A DNA stretch of 64,000 nucleotides. It comes from Deltaproteobacteria bacterium (GTDB taxonomy: Bacteria; Desulfobacterota; Desulfuromonadia; Geobacterales; JAJYBI01). Position numbers and translations under genes: made by a program. The notes below the pieces were generated by a model. The model had not been told where the DNA came from and made no database searches. It was given only the letters and a program-made list of their open reading frames with translations. Location of the stretch: NCBI GenBank assembly GCA_021779095.1, contig JAJYBI010000013.1, positions 1 to 64,000 on the forward strand, in the 5' to 3' direction. The first letter of the stretch is position 1. The number at the start of each line of letters is the position of its first letter. Below, one piece after another: positions 42,385-51,622 of the stretch.

Positions 42385-42464
42385 GAAGATCCCCTGTCCG
42401 TCTCGCTCCGGCAGCATTGACAGCGGTGCGGCCCTGCCGGTATCATACAAACCGGAGGACATCG

Positions 42465-43004
42465 ATGCTGCCGGAAACGCTGCTCGGGAAATACTGTAGC
42501 ACCACCGCGGCCTATGATGCCATCCTGCTCCACGGCAGGATGGTGGCCGACAAGGCGCTGGCCGTGGCACGCCGCCTCGACAACGGGCTCGACCTCCCCT
42601 TCATCGGGGAGGCGGCGCTCCTCCACGACATCGGCGTGGCGCTCGTCCAGGCGCCGCACATCGGCTGTCACGGGGAGGAACCGTACATCCGTCACGGCAT
42701 CATCGGGCGCGAGGTCCTGGAGCGGGAAGGGCTGCCGCGCCACGCGCTCGTCTGCGAACGCCACATCGGCGTCGGACTCACCGCAGCGGACATCGTAACC
42801 CAGGGTCTTCCCCTCCCCCCGCGCGACATGGTGCCGATCTCTACGGAAGAGCGGATCATCTGCTTCGCCGACCTCTTCTTCTCCAAGATGCCCGATAAAC
42901 TGGAGAAAGAGAAGTCCGTAGACAAGGTGCGTCAGGGGCTCGCCCGCTTCGCGGCAGAGAAGGCGGCGATCTTCGACCGCTGGCTTGAGGAGTTCGGAGA
43001 ATAA
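42465..43004 (+). CDS. HD-domain phosphohydrolase-like protein
   Basis: GGAGGACATCGATG fixes the start at 42465. The 179-residue protein has an HD core: [17 protein letters not shown], then the metal-binding [11 protein letters not shown], and [11 protein letters not shown] proteins of this size hydrolyse phosphomonoesters or nucleotides; the substrate is unknown. It is divergent from the release-factor-like gene and is followed by a 412-base intergenic repeat region. Confidence 0.85.
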   Translation: MLPETLLGKYCSTTAAYDAILLHGRMVADKALAVARRLDNGLDLPFIGEAALLHDIGVALVQAPHIGCHGEEPYIRHGIIGREVLEREGLPRHALVCERHIGVGLTAADIVTQGLPLPPRDMVPISTEERIICFADLFFSKMPDKLEKEKSVDKVRQGLARFAAEKAAIFDRWLEEFGE

Positions 43005-43074
43005 TCACCAAGCGCTTACCCGCCGCTGCACAATTCCAAGCTAAAAACAGTAAGCCAACCGAAAAGACATTGTC

Positions 43075-43397
43075 TCACGCAACGCCGCACCAAAAGTAGG
43101 CGCTTTCAAGCGACGAACGCAACGAAAACAAAAAACTTACGTCCACCGATCTCTCACCGGACAGTCAAAAGCCCACCGGATTAGCGTCAATCTTCCGCTA
43201 GACGTTTAAAGAGTCCCCTCTCCCTCTGGGAAGAGGGCTAGGGTGAGGGAAAAGGCCGATTTCCCATCTCATAAATCTCCCTCATCCGGCCTCCGGACCC
43301 CTTCTCCCAGAGGGAGAAGGGGTTAGCGGAAGATCAGCGCTAATCAGGAAAGCCCATGACGGACAGCCTTCCGGTTCTACGTTGCGGCGTTGCGTGA
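43075..43397. repeat. Composite palindromic element bounded by 15-bp inverted repeats
   Basis: The interval is bounded by a perfect inverted repeat: TCACGCAACGCCGCA at 43075-43089 and TGCGGCGTTGCGTGA at 43383-43397. Inside is a second, imperfect pair of about 25 bases (GATTAGCGTCAATCTTCCGC near 43179 and its counterpart ending near 43345), and inside that C/G-rich arms of the type CCCCTCTCCCTCTGGGAAGA. No ORF fits. This fills the 412-base gap between the HD gene and the RND gene and looks like a non-autonomous, MITE-like or REP-like element. Confidence 0.65.
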
Positions 43398-43416
43398 AAC
43401 CGCTTTTCCCATGCCA

Positions 43417-46400
43417 CTACCCGGCACTACTTTCCGTCACCGCGCGCCGCTTCCGCCGCCGCATCACCAGCCGCAGCAGCCGGTCCATGTAGTAGTAGAC
43501 CACCGGGGTGATGTAGAGTGTCAGGAGCTGTGAGACGATGAGCCCCCCCACCACCGCGAGCCCGAGGGTGCGGCGGGTATCGGCGCCGGCGCCGACGCCA
43601 AGCGCGATGGGGAGCGTCCCCATAAGCGCCGCCATGGTGGTCATCATGATCGGCCGGAACCGGATGATCGCCCCCTCGAAGATGGCGTCCAGCGGCTTTT
43701 TCCCCTCCTTGCGCTCCGCCTCCAGGGCGAAGTCGATCATCATGATGGCGTTCTTCTTGACGATCCCGATGAGCATGATGATCCCGACGAAGGCGTAAAT
43801 GTTCAGCTCCTTGTGGAACGCCATGAGGGTGATCAGCGCCCCGAAGCCGGCGGCGGGAAGCCCGGACAGAATCGTGAGCGGGTGGACGTAGCTTTCGTAC
43901 AGTATCCCCAGCACGATGTAGATGACGAGCACCGCCATGAGGAGCAGCACCCAGAGACCCCGCATGGACGACTGGAACGCCTGGGCCGTCCCCTGAAAGC
44001 TGGTGCTGATGGTCTGGGGGAGTGTCGTGCGGGCGAGCTTCTGCACGATCGGCAACGCGTCGCCAAGGGATATCCCCGGTTTCAGGTCGAAGGAGATGGT
44101 GACCGCCGGCAGCTGTCCCTGGTGGTTCACCGTCAGCGGGCCGAGACTGCGGGTGATGGTCGCCACGGTGTTGAGCGGCACGAGCTGACCGCCGGTGGAG
44201 CGGACGTAGAGCATGGCGAGGGCCGAGGGGTCCTGCTGGTACCGGTCTTCCAGCTCCAGGATCACCTGGTACTGGTTATTGGGGGCGTAGATGGTAGAAA
44301 CCTGACGGGAGCCGTAGGCGTAGTAAAGGGCGTCCTCCACCTGCTGTGCAGAGAGCCCGAGGGCGGCCGCCTTGTCCCGGTCTATCTCCACGTTCACCTG
44401 GGGGTTCTTGATCTGCAGGTCGCTCGTCACCTGCTGCAGCTGGGGAAGCGCCCGCATCTTCGCCTCGAATTCCGTGGCATACCGGTACAGTTCGTTCGTG
44501 TCCGGGCACTGCAGGGTGAACTGGTAGGGGCTCTTGGTGAGGCTCCCCCCGATCCGGATTGCGGGAAGGTTCTGCATGTACATGCCGATACCGGGGACCT
44601 GCGCCACCTTGGGACGCAGCTCCTGGATGATCTCGTCGGCGGAGAGCTTCCGCTCGCTGCGGGGTTTCAGACGCATGAACATCCGGCCGGTGTTGTTGGC
44701 CACCGAAATGCCGCTGGCGCCGATGGCCGACATGAAGGCGTCGACGTTCGGGTCCCTTTTCACGATATCCATCAGCTCCTTCTGGTGCTTGATCATATCG
44801 GCGAAGGAGATCCCCTGGGCCGCCTCGGTGAAGGCGAAGATCTGTCCCGTGTCCTCCGACGGCATGAACCCGGTGGGCATCCGCATGAACAGAACCATTG
44901 TTACCACGGTGAGGATGACCGTGACCGCCATGGTGGTGCGTCGTCGGTTCAGCACCGTCTGCAGGGTCCGCTCGTAGCCGTGCAGCACCCGGTCGAAGAT
45001 CCGCTCCATGAACATATAGAGCCGCCCGTGTTTCTCCTGTCCCGGCGGCCGGAGGAACCGGCTGCAGAGCATGGGGGTCAGCGTCAGCGACACGAAGCCG
45101 GAGATAAGGATCGCCATGCTGATGGTGACGGCGAACTCGTGGAGTATCCGCCCCAGTATCCCCGGCATGAACAGGACGGGGATGAAGACCGCCACCAGCG
45201 ACAGGGTCATGGAGAGGATGGTGAAGCCGATCTCCCGCGATCCTTTGAGCGACGCCTCCATCACCCCTTCGCCCTGCTCCATGTGGCGGACGATATTCTC
45301 CAGCATGACGATGGCGTCGTCCACGACGAACCCGACGGAGAGGGTGAGCGCCATGAGGGAGATGTTGTCGATGCTGAACCCCATGAGGTACATGGCGGCA
45401 AAGGTGCCGATGATGGAGAACGGCAGCGCCAGGCTCGGAATGATGGTGGCTGAGACGTTGCGCAGGAAGAGAAAGATCACCATGATGACGAGGCAGACGG
45501 TGAGGAGCAGGGTGAACTTGACATCCGCCACCGACGCACGGATGGAGACGGAACGGTCGTACAGGACGTTCAGGTCGACGGAGGCGGGTATCTGGGCGCG
45601 AAAGGACGGCAAGAGCTTCCTGATGCTGTCCACCACCTCGATGGTGTTTGTCCCCGGCTGGCGCTGGACGGCGAGGACCACCCCGCGGACGCCCTGGTAC
45701 CAGGCCGCCGCCTTGTTGTTCTCCACGCTGTCGATCACCTGCCCCAGCTGGTCGAGCCGGACCGGCGCCCCGTTGCGGTAGGCGACGACCAGCGGGCGGT
45801 ACGCCGCCGCATTGTACAGCTGGCCGGTCGCCTGTATGTTGAACGCCTTGGTCTTGCCGTCCAGCACCCCGGTCGGCAGGTTCACATTACCCCGGTCGAG
45901 GGCGGCACCCACCTCGTCGATGCCGATCTGCCGGGTCGCCAGCGCCTGGGGATCCACCTGGGCGCGTACCGCGTACTTCTGGGCGCCGAAGACCGACACC
46001 TGGGCCACTCCGTCGATCATGGAGATCCGCTGCGCCATGAAGGTCTCCGCATACTCGTCAACCGTGTAGAGCGGCAGGGTCGGCGAGCTGAGCGCGAGAT
46101 AGATGACCGGCTGATCGGCGGGGTTCACCTTGTTGAACGACGGCGGGGCCGGCATGTTCTGGGGGAGCTGGCGGGATGCCCGGGAGATGGCCGCCTGCAC
46201 GTCCTGGGCGGCGGCGTCGATGTTACGGGAGAGGTTGAACTGGATGGTGATGCGGCTCGTGCCGGTGCCGTTGGTGGAGGTCATGGAATCGACCCCGGCG
46301 ATGGTGGAGAACTGGCGCTCCAGCGGGGTCGCCACGGCGCTCGCCATGGTGTCCGGGTTGGCCCCCGGCAGGTTGGCACTCACCTGGATCGTGGGAAAAT

Positions 46401-46521
46401 CTACGTTGGGGAGGTCGCTCACCGGCAAAAGACGATAGGCGGCAAGTCCGAAGATGAAGATGGCGAACATGACGAGCGACGTCATGATCGGCCGGCGGAT
46501 GAAGATCTCCGCTATGTTCAC
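43417..46521 (-). CDS. RND multidrug efflux permease (HAE1/MdtB type)
   Basis: This 1034-residue inner-membrane pump has the RND layout: a helix near residue 12, a large periplasmic loop, helices 2-6, a second periplasmic loop, and helices 8-12. The opening MNIAEIFIRRPIMTSLVMF and the TM4 motif GFVVDDAIVMLENIVRHME, with the proton-relay Asp pair, are characteristic. It exchanges protons for hydrophobic substrates taken up from the periplasm or membrane. Its ATG overlaps the adaptor stop by 4 bases. Close resemblance to MdtB/MuxB is by inspection only, and the substrate is unknown. Confidence 0.95.
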   Translation of the reverse strand: MNIAEIFIRRPIMTSLVMFAIFIFGLAAYRLLPVSDLPNVDFPTIQVSANLPGANPDTMASAVATPLERQFSTIAGVDSMTSTNGTGTSRITIQFNLSRNIDAAAQDVQAAISRASRQLPQNMPAPPSFNKVNPADQPVIYLALSSPTLPLYTVDEYAETFMAQRISMIDGVAQVSVFGAQKYAVRAQVDPQALATRQIGIDEVGAALDRGNVNLPTGVLDGKTKAFNIQATGQLYNAAAYRPLVVAYRNGAPVRLDQLGQVIDSVENNKAAAWYQGVRGVVLAVQRQPGTNTIEVVDSIRKLLPSFRAQIPASVDLNVLYDRSVSIRASVADVKFTLLLTVCLVIMVIFLFLRNVSATIIPSLALPFSIIGTFAAMYLMGFSIDNISLMALTLSVGFVVDDAIVMLENIVRHMEQGEGVMEASLKGSREIGFTILSMTLSLVAVFIPVLFMPGILGRILHEFAVTISMAILISGFVSLTLTPMLCSRFLRPPGQEKHGRLYMFMERIFDRVLHGYERTLQTVLNRRRTTMAVTVILTVVTMVLFMRMPTGFMPSEDTGQIFAFTEAAQGISFADMIKHQKELMDIVKRDPNVDAFMSAIGASGISVANNTGRMFMRLKPRSERKLSADEIIQELRPKVAQVPGIGMYMQNLPAIRIGGSLTKSPYQFTLQCPDTNELYRYATEFEAKMRALPQLQQVTSDLQIKNPQVNVEIDRDKAAALGLSAQQVEDALYYAYGSRQVSTIYAPNNQYQVILELEDRYQQDPSALAMLYVRSTGGQLVPLNTVATITRSLGPLTVNHQGQLPAVTISFDLKPGISLGDALPIVQKLARTTLPQTISTSFQGTAQAFQSSMRGLWVLLLMAVLVIYIVLGILYESYVHPLTILSGLPAAGFGALITLMAFHKELNIYAFVGIIMLIGIVKKNAIMMIDFALEAERKEGKKPLDAIFEGAIIRFRPIMMTTMAALMGTLPIALGVGAGADTRRTLGLAVVGGLIVSQLLTLYITPVVYYYMDRLLRLVMRRRKRRAVTESSAG

Positions 46522-47693
46522 GGAACGGCACCTGCCGTCCCCTTTGCCGGGGTGGCCGGAGTGGCCTTCACCTCGACCTTCGCGCCGGGGGAAAGACGCA
46601 GCTGGCCGTCGGTCACCACCGTCTCGCCCGACCCCACCCCCTTGTCGATGACGCTCTCGTCGTTCAGCGTCATCGAGACGGTCACCGGCCGGAGTTCCAC
46701 TGTCCGGTCGGCCTTCACCACGAACACGAACTGCCCCTCCTGTCCGGTCTGGATCGCCCGGGTCGGGATCACCACCACGTTGGGCCGGCTCGTGAGGATG
46801 AGCGTCACATTCACGAACTGCCCCGGCCAGAGCCGGTGGTGCCGGTTGGGAAAGGTCCCCTTCAGCCTGATGGTGCCGGTGGTACTGTCCACGCTGTTGT
46901 CCAGAAAGCTAAACGTCCCCTCTTCCGGTCCCGCCGGGTCGTTGGGCACCTGCGCATCCACCCGCAACGGCCCGCCGGCCATATGTTTCCGGAGTTCGAC
47001 GAGGTCCTTCTCGGGGATGGAAAAGGTGGCATAGATGGGGCTTATCTGGTTGATCGTCACCAGGACCGGCACGTCGTTCGCCTTCACCAGGTTGCCGACC
47101 TGCACCGCCAGGTTTCCCGTCCGGCCGTCGATGGGGGATCGGATGAAGCAGTACCCCAGTTGAATCCGTGCATTTTCCACCTGGGCCCGGTCGGCGTTGA
47201 TTGCCGCCGTGTACGCATCGGCGTTGGCCCGCAGCTGGTCGTACTGATCCTGAGTAACGATCCCGTCCTTCAGGAGCTCCCCGTAGCGACGCGCCTGTTC
47301 CCGGGCAAACATCGCCTGGGCCTGATCCTTCGCCAGGGTCGCCTCAGCCTGTTTCAGGGCGGCTTTGAAGGGACGGGGATCTATGGTAAAGAGGAGCTCC
47401 CCCTTCCGCACGTCCTGCCCCTCACGGAAGTGGACCCTGCTGATCTGGCCGTTCACCTGGGCCTTTACGGAAACCGTGTTGTACGCCTCAACGTTGCCGA
47501 TGGCCCTGATCTGCACCGGCACGGTCTTCACGACCGGTGTGGTGACGGTCACCGGCACGGGGGGATTCGGTGTGACCACACCCTTCTTCTCGCCGCTGCA
47601 GGCAGCCAGCGGCAGAACCATCAACAGTGCCAGACAGGCAGTCCATTTCCCCGGAGGTATTCCGCCGGCATCCAACCTGTTCCCAAAGATCAT
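46518..47693 (-). CDS. RND periplasmic adaptor lipoprotein (membrane fusion protein)
   Basis: ATG 47693 is preferred over TTG 47702. The 391-residue protein has a lipoprotein signal ending in LAAC (near residue 32), then beta-barrel and lipoyl halves (VSVKAQVNGQISRVHFREGQ, RSPIDGRTGNLAVQVGNLV). A helical hairpin lies between them. It links the inner-membrane pump to the TolC-like channel encoded upstream. The gene order tetR, tolC, adaptor, pump on one strand indicates a single operon. Confidence 0.94.
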   Translation of the reverse strand: MIFGNRLDAGGIPPGKWTACLALLMVLPLAACSGEKKGVVTPNPPVPVTVTTPVVKTVPVQIRAIGNVEAYNTVSVKAQVNGQISRVHFREGQDVRKGELLFTIDPRPFKAALKQAEATLAKDQAQAMFAREQARRYGELLKDGIVTQDQYDQLRANADAYTAAINADRAQVENARIQLGYCFIRSPIDGRTGNLAVQVGNLVKANDVPVLVTINQISPIYATFSIPEKDLVELRKHMAGGPLRVDAQVPNDPAGPEEGTFSFLDNSVDSTTGTIRLKGTFPNRHHRLWPGQFVNVTLILTSRPNVVVIPTRAIQTGQEGQFVFVVKADRTVELRPVTVSMTLNDESVIDKGVGSGETVVTDGQLRLSPGAKVEVKATPATPAKGTAGAVP

Positions 47694-47730
47694 ACGCGGC
47701 AACTCCGAGTTATAGCGAACGGGTCGGTGT

Positions 47731-49242
47731 CTATTCGTTCTTCGCCTTGTCGTACAGCGCGTCCATAGCCTTCTCGTTCACCGAGATCCCCTCGCGCTCG
47801 AAGAGTTCGCCGGTGGTCATCAAGAGCTGGGTAAGCGCCTTGTTGTAGTCGGAGAGCGCCTGGATCTCGTTCCCCTTGGCGATCACCTGGTTGTTCAGCT
47901 CGTCCAGGACGTCCTTGGTCGTCGCCAGCCCCACCCTCTGCTTCTTGATGTACGCGTCGAGCACCTGATCCGCATACGCCCGGCCACGGGCGGTGACATC
48001 CAGCTGTTTGTACCCGGAATCGACGGCGCGGATCGACGTGCGCACATCGGTAGCGATGGACTCCTCCAGACTCCTGATCTGCACCTTCGTCTGGTCCACC
48101 TTGAGCCGGCTCTTGATGTAGTCGTTCTCCGCCGCATCGTTGCCCAGGGGATAGGAGAGCTGCACGCCGACGGTCCAGACCGGATACTGCCCCGAAACGA
48201 CCCGGTCGAGGTCACGGCTGTAAGTCGGTGCGAGCCCCCCCAGTGCCGCGGAGGCGGTGAGGTCGACCTGTGGCAGCACCTGGTTCCTCGCCACCCGCGC
48301 CTGGAGCTCGCTCGTCTTGAGGGCTACGCGCTGCTGCTGCAGTTCGGGCCGCAGAGCCAGCGCCTTTTTCACGAGCTCCGCCTCGTCCGCCTTGTATGGA
48401 TCGCGGAACGGCTTATCCACCGGCACGATCTCCGTCACCGGCGGCATCTGCAGGAGGTAACGCAAGGTGTCCACCTGGTCGCGGTAGGCGTGCTCCGCGT
48501 CGATGACCCCCTTCTGCTGGGTCGCCAGTCCGAACTCCGCGTTCGTGATCTCCATCGCCGGCAGCACCCCCGCCTGCACCTGAAGATTCGTATTGTTCAG
48601 GATCGTCTCCGCCAGCTTCACAGAGGTCCTTTTCACATCCAGGTTCTCCCGCAGATAGTACAGCTGGTAATACTGGGTCATGACCTGGGAGACGATAGCC
48701 AGCAGCTTGGTGCGGAACTGCTGCCGTGCGCTTTCCTTGCCGAACTTCGCCACGCTGATGTTCAGCTCCGTGGTTTCGGTGCCGAAGTTCTTCAGCAGTG
48801 GCTGGTCAAGCGAGAAGGTGACGTTGGACTGAAAGTAGTTGTTGAGGGTATTTGCTCCTATAAAATTGTTGTGGTTCCAGCTGTTGTTGAGAGAGGCTCC
48901 CACCGTCCCACCCGTGGGGAGGAGCTGGTTGATGCCCGCATTGAACTGCGTATTCCGCTGGCGGCTGACCCCCACGCCTGAGGTGAAGGAGTTTGACAGC
49001 AGGTTGGTGGAATCCTGGTAGCTGGTGAGGATGGACAGGCCCGGATCGTAGATTCCCCGGTACTTGCCGATGTCGGCTATCGCCTGGGCCGGGTTGTACA
49101 GCTCCGCCTGCACGTCCAGGTTCTTCTCCACCGCCATCCGGATGGCGTCCTTCAGCGACAGGTTCACGCTCCCCTCGTCGGCATGGACCACCGTTCCCGT
49201 TGCAATAACCAGCATGGCACAGATGCCTAATATCCGCTTCAT
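47731..49242 (-). CDS. TolC-family outer-membrane efflux protein
   Basis: The start is ATG 49242 (MKRILGICAMLVIATGTVVH), which shares a base with the tetR stop (TGATG); the track ORF wrongly extends through tetR. The 503-residue protein has a signal peptide and two OEP repeats of long helices (for example SVKLAETILNNTNLQVQAGV and KKQRVGLATTKDVLDELNNQ). It forms the outer-membrane channel for the RND pump encoded downstream. Confidence 0.94.
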   Translation of the reverse strand: MKRILGICAMLVIATGTVVHADEGSVNLSLKDAIRMAVEKNLDVQAELYNPAQAIADIGKYRGIYDPGLSILTSYQDSTNLLSNSFTSGVGVSRQRNTQFNAGINQLLPTGGTVGASLNNSWNHNNFIGANTLNNYFQSNVTFSLDQPLLKNFGTETTELNISVAKFGKESARQQFRTKLLAIVSQVMTQYYQLYYLRENLDVKRTSVKLAETILNNTNLQVQAGVLPAMEITNAEFGLATQQKGVIDAEHAYRDQVDTLRYLLQMPPVTEIVPVDKPFRDPYKADEAELVKKALALRPELQQQRVALKTSELQARVARNQVLPQVDLTASAALGGLAPTYSRDLDRVVSGQYPVWTVGVQLSYPLGNDAAENDYIKSRLKVDQTKVQIRSLEESIATDVRTSIRAVDSGYKQLDVTARGRAYADQVLDAYIKKQRVGLATTKDVLDELNNQVIAKGNEIQALSDYNKALTQLLMTTGELFEREGISVNEKAMDALYDKAKNE

Positions 49243-49823
49243 CACACCCCGTTCCTCCTTGCAAGTCCGTTCAGAATAAGTTCCACACACGCGTCGGGTG
49301 CATAGAGGGCATCGTCCTCCACCATCATGGCAAACACATATCCCCGGATCGTACTGAACACGACCTTCGCCACCGCAGCGGGGTCGCACGGACCGAACGC
49401 TCCGGAGGCGACCCCCTCGGCGACGATCCGTTCGATGATGGCACGGCGTGACCGGAAGAACTCCTGCTTCCGCTCGCTCGCGAAGGCGAACCCCGCCGCC
49501 CTTCCGTGCAGCATAATGATCTCGCGCTGGCGGGCGGCGAAAGACAGACTGCACCGGATAAAGGCGGCAAGCGCCTCCACGGGTTCCTGCACCCCGTCGA
49601 GTGCACTCTTCGTCTCCCGCGCCAGCTCGTCCATCCACTCGGTCATCAGCGTGAGATAGAGGGCTTCCTTCCCCTTGAAATAGAGATAGACGCAGGCCGG
49701 GCTGATCCCTGCCTCGCCCGCAATGGCCCGCATGCTGGCCTCACCGTACCCCTGCTCCGAGAACAGCTTCTTCCCCGCATCGAGGATCTTTTTCCTCGTT
49801 TCGCCACCGGTTCGCTCAGACAT
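49242..49823 (-). CDS. TetR-family transcriptional regulator of the efflux operon
   Basis: This 193-residue repressor has the TetR helix-turn-helix in residues 10-56 (GYGEASMRAIAGEAGISPAC, YLYFKGKEALY) and a helical ligand-binding domain. No Shine-Dalgarno site precedes the ATG. Instead a perfect 14-base palindrome overlaps the -10 box two bases before the start codon, which fits autoregulation and a leaderless transcript. The efflux genes follow without a gap, so it probably represses the whole operon until a pump substrate binds. Confidence 0.93.
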   Translation of the reverse strand: MSERTGGETRKKILDAGKKLFSEQGYGEASMRAIAGEAGISPACVYLYFKGKEALYLTLMTEWMDELARETKSALDGVQEPVEALAAFIRCSLSFAARQREIIMLHGRAAGFAFASERKQEFFRSRRAIIERIVAEGVASGAFGPCDPAAVAKVVFSTIRGYVFAMMVEDDALYAPDACVELILNGLARRNGV

Positions 49824-49824
49824 G

Positions 49825-49859
49825 TGAACAATTGTTCAGCAGGCTCCGCGTTTTGTCAA
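49825..49859 (-). promoter_or_regulatory. tetR-efflux operon promoter overlapped by TetR-type operator
   Basis: On the minus strand TTGACA (49859-49854) and AACAAT (49836-49831) are exactly 17 bases apart. The -10 lies inside the perfect palindrome TGAACAATTGTTCA (49825-49838). Only seven bases separate the -10 from the ATG, so transcription should begin at or next to the start codon. Confidence 0.72.
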
Positions 49860-49917
49860 TGTTAAATGTTGCGGCAACGCGATGCAGGATACACGAACAT
49901 GACCTGCAACTTTTTTG

Positions 49918-49946
49918 TTGCATTCGAAAAACCGCCGTGCTATACA
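49918..49946 (+). promoter_or_regulatory. Promoter of the tRNA-Leu gene
   Basis: TTGCAT (49918-49923) and TATACA (49941-49946) are separated by 17 bases. Transcription would start about six bases before the mature tRNA 5' end. Confidence 0.7.
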
Positions 49947-49958
49947 GTGAGTCCCTTT

Positions 49959-50045
49959 GCCGAAGTGGCGGAATTGGTAGACGCGCTAGATTCAGGTTCT
50001 AGTTCTCGAAAGGGAGTGCTGGTTCGATTCCAGTCTTCGGCACCA
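49959..50045 (+). tRNA. tRNA-Leu (anticodon CAG), CCA encoded
   Basis: The acceptor arms GCCGAAG and CTTCGGC pair perfectly. The anticodon stem CTAGA/TCTAG encloses the loop TTCAGGT with anticodon CAG, which reads the CUG leucine codon. A long variable arm marks a class II tRNA, and GGTTCGATTCC is the T-loop region. The discriminator A and CCA are encoded. A clear promoter lies upstream and a Rho-independent terminator downstream, so the gene is a single-gene transcription unit. Confidence 0.96.
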
Positions 50046-50056
50046 TAAAGAAACGA

Positions 50057-50087
50057 GGGGTTACGGTTCAGGCCGTAACCCCTTTTT
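50057..50087 (+). terminator. Rho-independent terminator after tRNA-Leu
   Basis: GGGGTTACGG and CCGTAACCCC form a 10-bp perfect stem with a TTCAGG loop, followed by TTTTT. It begins 12 bases after the tRNA. Confidence 0.92.
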
Positions 50088-50222
50088 CTTTTCCGGTCCA
50101 CCTTCGGGCGCTATCCAGTCCGCCCCCTCCCGACACCCCGGCTTCGTCAGGGAGCGGATGGTGCAGGCCGAGTCGCGGACGCGGACGGTACGCCGTTCAG
50201 GCGACAGGAGTGAATGGGTGCG

Positions 50223-50519
50223 TCAGTGAAAGACGACCCCTTTTGCCAGCACCTTCACCGTGCAGTTGTCCACGCACACCTCGGCATCTTCCACGGCCAG
50301 TTCGGCCAGCTTTTCTCCCCTGGATTCGATTTCATCATACTTCGCGTCAAGGTCCGTATCGCGGTCGAACCCCCACGCACCGTAGGGAACCAGGAGTCTC
50401 ATGCCGTCCGGATCGCCCGTATCCGTCATATGGGTATGGTAGTCAAGGACGAAACCGGAATCTCCCTGCGAGATGCGGTAGCCGCCCCACTCGTTGCTTT
50501 TCTCGAATGCAGTTGCCAT
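50223..50519 (-). CDS. Conserved-looking small hypothetical protein
   Basis: AGGAGGATGTCATG gives strong support for the start at 50519. The 98-residue acidic protein (MATAFEKSNEWGGYRISQGD) has no signal peptide, membrane segment or recognised motif. It contains two Cys near residue 82-85 (VCVDNCTVKVL). It is an apparently monocistronic gene between the tRNA terminator and the pirin gene. No function can be assigned. Confidence 0.7.
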   Translation of the reverse strand: MATAFEKSNEWGGYRISQGDSGFVLDYHTHMTDTGDPDGMRLLVPYGAWGFDRDTDLDAKYDEIESRGEKLAELAVEDAEVCVDNCTVKVLAKGVVFH

Positions 50520-50663
50520 GACATCCTCCTTTCGAAGCTATTTGCCACACTGTTATTTTACAATGGATTGGCGTTGCGACGAGCAACAATATCGCGGTGC
50601 GGGAGAATCGCTCTGAAAAGCGAGGCAGCGGCGAATGCCGTCGATCCTCCGGTGTTGCGTGCG

Positions 50664-51572
50664 TCACCGTTGCTTGATGAAGGTCCCCTTCTCGTACTCC
50701 TCGAAGGCGAGCCGGAGTTCCTCCTGCGTGTTCATGACGATGGGGCCGTACCAGGCCACCGGCTCCCTCAGCGGCCGGCCGGCGAGAAACAGAAACCGCA
50801 CCGGGCTCTCCCCCGCCTCCACCATGATCCCGCTTCCGGTCCGCTCGTACAGGACCACCGTCTCCGGGCCGCAGAGGCAGGGCCGATCCAGGTCCATCCA
50901 TCCCGCCCCCGCCATCTCGTAGGCGAAGGGGTCGCGCCGCTCGTCGAACCAGCCGCCGCCGTCCAGCACGTAGGCGATGGCGGTATGCCCCTCCTTCACC
51001 GAATGACGGAAGATAGTCCCGGCGGGTACGCTCACGTCCAGCATCTCCGGCTCGATGACGATGTCCCGCACCGGCCCCTGGACGCCGTTCACCGTACCAC
51101 TCACCACCTTCACCCGGGCTCCCGATTCCAGCACAACCTCCGGAATCTCCGACGCCTTCACGTCCCGGTAGCGCGGCTCCATCATCTTCCGGTCGGCGGG
51201 GAGGTTCGCCCAGAACTGGAACCCCCACATCGTCCCCGTGGGGCTTGTCTGCGGCATCTCCTGGTGGATGATGCCGCTCCCCGCGGTCATCCACTGCAGG
51301 TCGCCGGCACCGATCACCCCGCTGTTCCCCATGCTGTCGCCGTGTTCCACGAGCCCCTCCAGGACGTAGGTGATGGTCTCGATCCCCCGGTGCGGGTGCC
51401 AGGGGAAGCCGGGGAGGTACTCGGCGGGGTTGGCGGTGTGGAAGTCGTCCAGCATGAGAAACGGGTCGAAGAGCGGCACCTGGGAATAGCCGAAGGCACG
51501 CTTGAGATGGACGCCGGCCCCCTCGACGGTGGGCCGGCTCTTGAGTATCCGGTCGATGCGGCGGCTGGTCAC
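50664..51572 (-). CDS. Pirin family protein
   Basis: A GTG at 51572 with AGGAGG seven bases upstream is the start. The 302-residue bicupin has the pirin metal-site motif FPWHPHRGIETITYVLEG (two His), with further ligands in GIIHQEM. The N-terminal VHLKRAFGYSQVPLFDPFLMLDDF is also typical. Bacterial pirins include quercetin dioxygenases and regulators; the role here is unknown. It lies just upstream of an amidohydrolase gene on the same strand's 3' side, with a 50-base gap. Confidence 0.92.
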   Translation of the reverse strand: MTSRRIDRILKSRPTVEGAGVHLKRAFGYSQVPLFDPFLMLDDFHTANPAEYLPGFPWHPHRGIETITYVLEGLVEHGDSMGNSGVIGAGDLQWMTAGSGIIHQEMPQTSPTGTMWGFQFWANLPADRKMMEPRYRDVKASEIPEVVLESGARVKVVSGTVNGVQGPVRDIVIEPEMLDVSVPAGTIFRHSVKEGHTAIAYVLDGGGWFDERRDPFAYEMAGAGWMDLDRPCLCGPETVVLYERTGSGIMVEAGESPVRFLFLAGRPLREPVAWYGPIVMNTQEELRLAFEEYEKGTFIKQR

Positions 51573-51622
51573 GGTGGTACCTCCTGATGTGAAGTGGACG
51601 TCGAATGCACTTCACCAGTGTA

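Noticed and set aside
43813-45453. 546-residue plus-strand ORF
   Set aside because: It is antisense to the RND pump gene and is dominated by His, Arg and Glu as expected of a shadow frame.
47731-49638. TolC ORF start at 49638
   Set aside because: The first 132 codons overlap tetR in another frame; the signal peptide begins at ATG 49242.
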